From positions 1-5,066 of the forward strand of contig CAMHOI010000080.1 in assembly GCA_946186725.1 (NCBI GenBank): a stretch of 5,066 bases of DNA, given 5' to 3'. A program made the translations under genes and the position numbers. Below the pieces are notes generated by a model that was given only the letters and a program-made list of their open reading frames with translations, was not told where the DNA came from and did not search any database. Source of the stretch: an uncultured Clostridia bacterium. GTDB lineage: Bacteria; Bacillota; Clostridia; Oscillospirales; Acutalibacteraceae. Positions 5,059-5,066 of this stretch are shown here, piece after piece; position 1 is the first letter of the stretch; the number at the start of each line of letters is the position of its first letter.

Positions 5059-5066
5059 ATGGAAAA
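5059..5066 (+). CDS. Start of a further operon gene (partial)
   Basis: ATG GAA begins one base after the dut stop codon and has an AAGGTG ribosome site (5049-5054) inside the end of dut, four bases upstream. Only two full codons are visible, so no function can be given. Spacing and ribosome site suggest a third, coupled gene of the hydrolase-dut operon. Confidence 0.5.

Noticed and set aside
1..5066. CRISPR array, insertion sequence, tRNA or defence system
   Set aside because: No regularly spaced repeats, transposase motifs, terminal repeats, tRNA-like cloverleaf or defence-protein motifs were seen on either strand.

Overview
The window is compact, GC-rich bacterial chromosome. The Shine-Dalgarno sites (AAGGAGG, GGAGG), the housekeeping-type promoters (TTGnnn-N17-TATAnT), the ammonia-dependent asparagine synthetase AsnA and a LicD-family protein suggest a GC-rich member of the Bacillota, probably a Clostridia-class anaerobe (Oscillospiraceae-like). 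That placement is inferred from gene content and style; there is no rRNA or other marker to confirm it.

Layout. (1) Positions 1-395, + strand: the last 28 codons of a seryl-tRNA synthetase, then a 100-residue three-helix membrane protein of unknown function that is more AT-rich. (2) Positions 403-441: a perfect 18-bp hairpin with an A-tract and a T-tract, serving as a shared terminator for the convergent units on either side. (3) Positions 449-3328, - strand: asnA, with its own consensus promoter, lies downstream of a tightly coupled pair encoding a D-2-hydroxyacid dehydrogenase and a LicD-family protein. The pair is driven by a clear promoter at 3362-3390. (4) Positions 3329-3462: a divergent intergenic region with overlapping opposed -10 hexamers, an inverted repeat and two small hairpins. 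(5) Positions 3463-5066, + strand: a 39-codon mini-lipoprotein, a strong double-register promoter overlapping its stop codon, then an operon of a membrane-anchored alpha/beta hydrolase, dUTPase (dut), and the first codons of another gene.

Functionally this is mostly housekeeping: tRNA charging, asparagine synthesis, dUTP removal. The accessory element is the dehydrogenase-LicD pair, which may act on a cell-surface polymer or its precursor. I found no CRISPR array, mobile element, tRNA, rRNA or recognisable riboswitch/T-box, and no convincing new multi-gene system. The points most worth a second look are the tiny lipoprotein ORF with its stop inside a promoter, the divergent control region at 3341-3437, the AT-rich membrane gene behind serS, and the dehydrogenase-LicD coupling.
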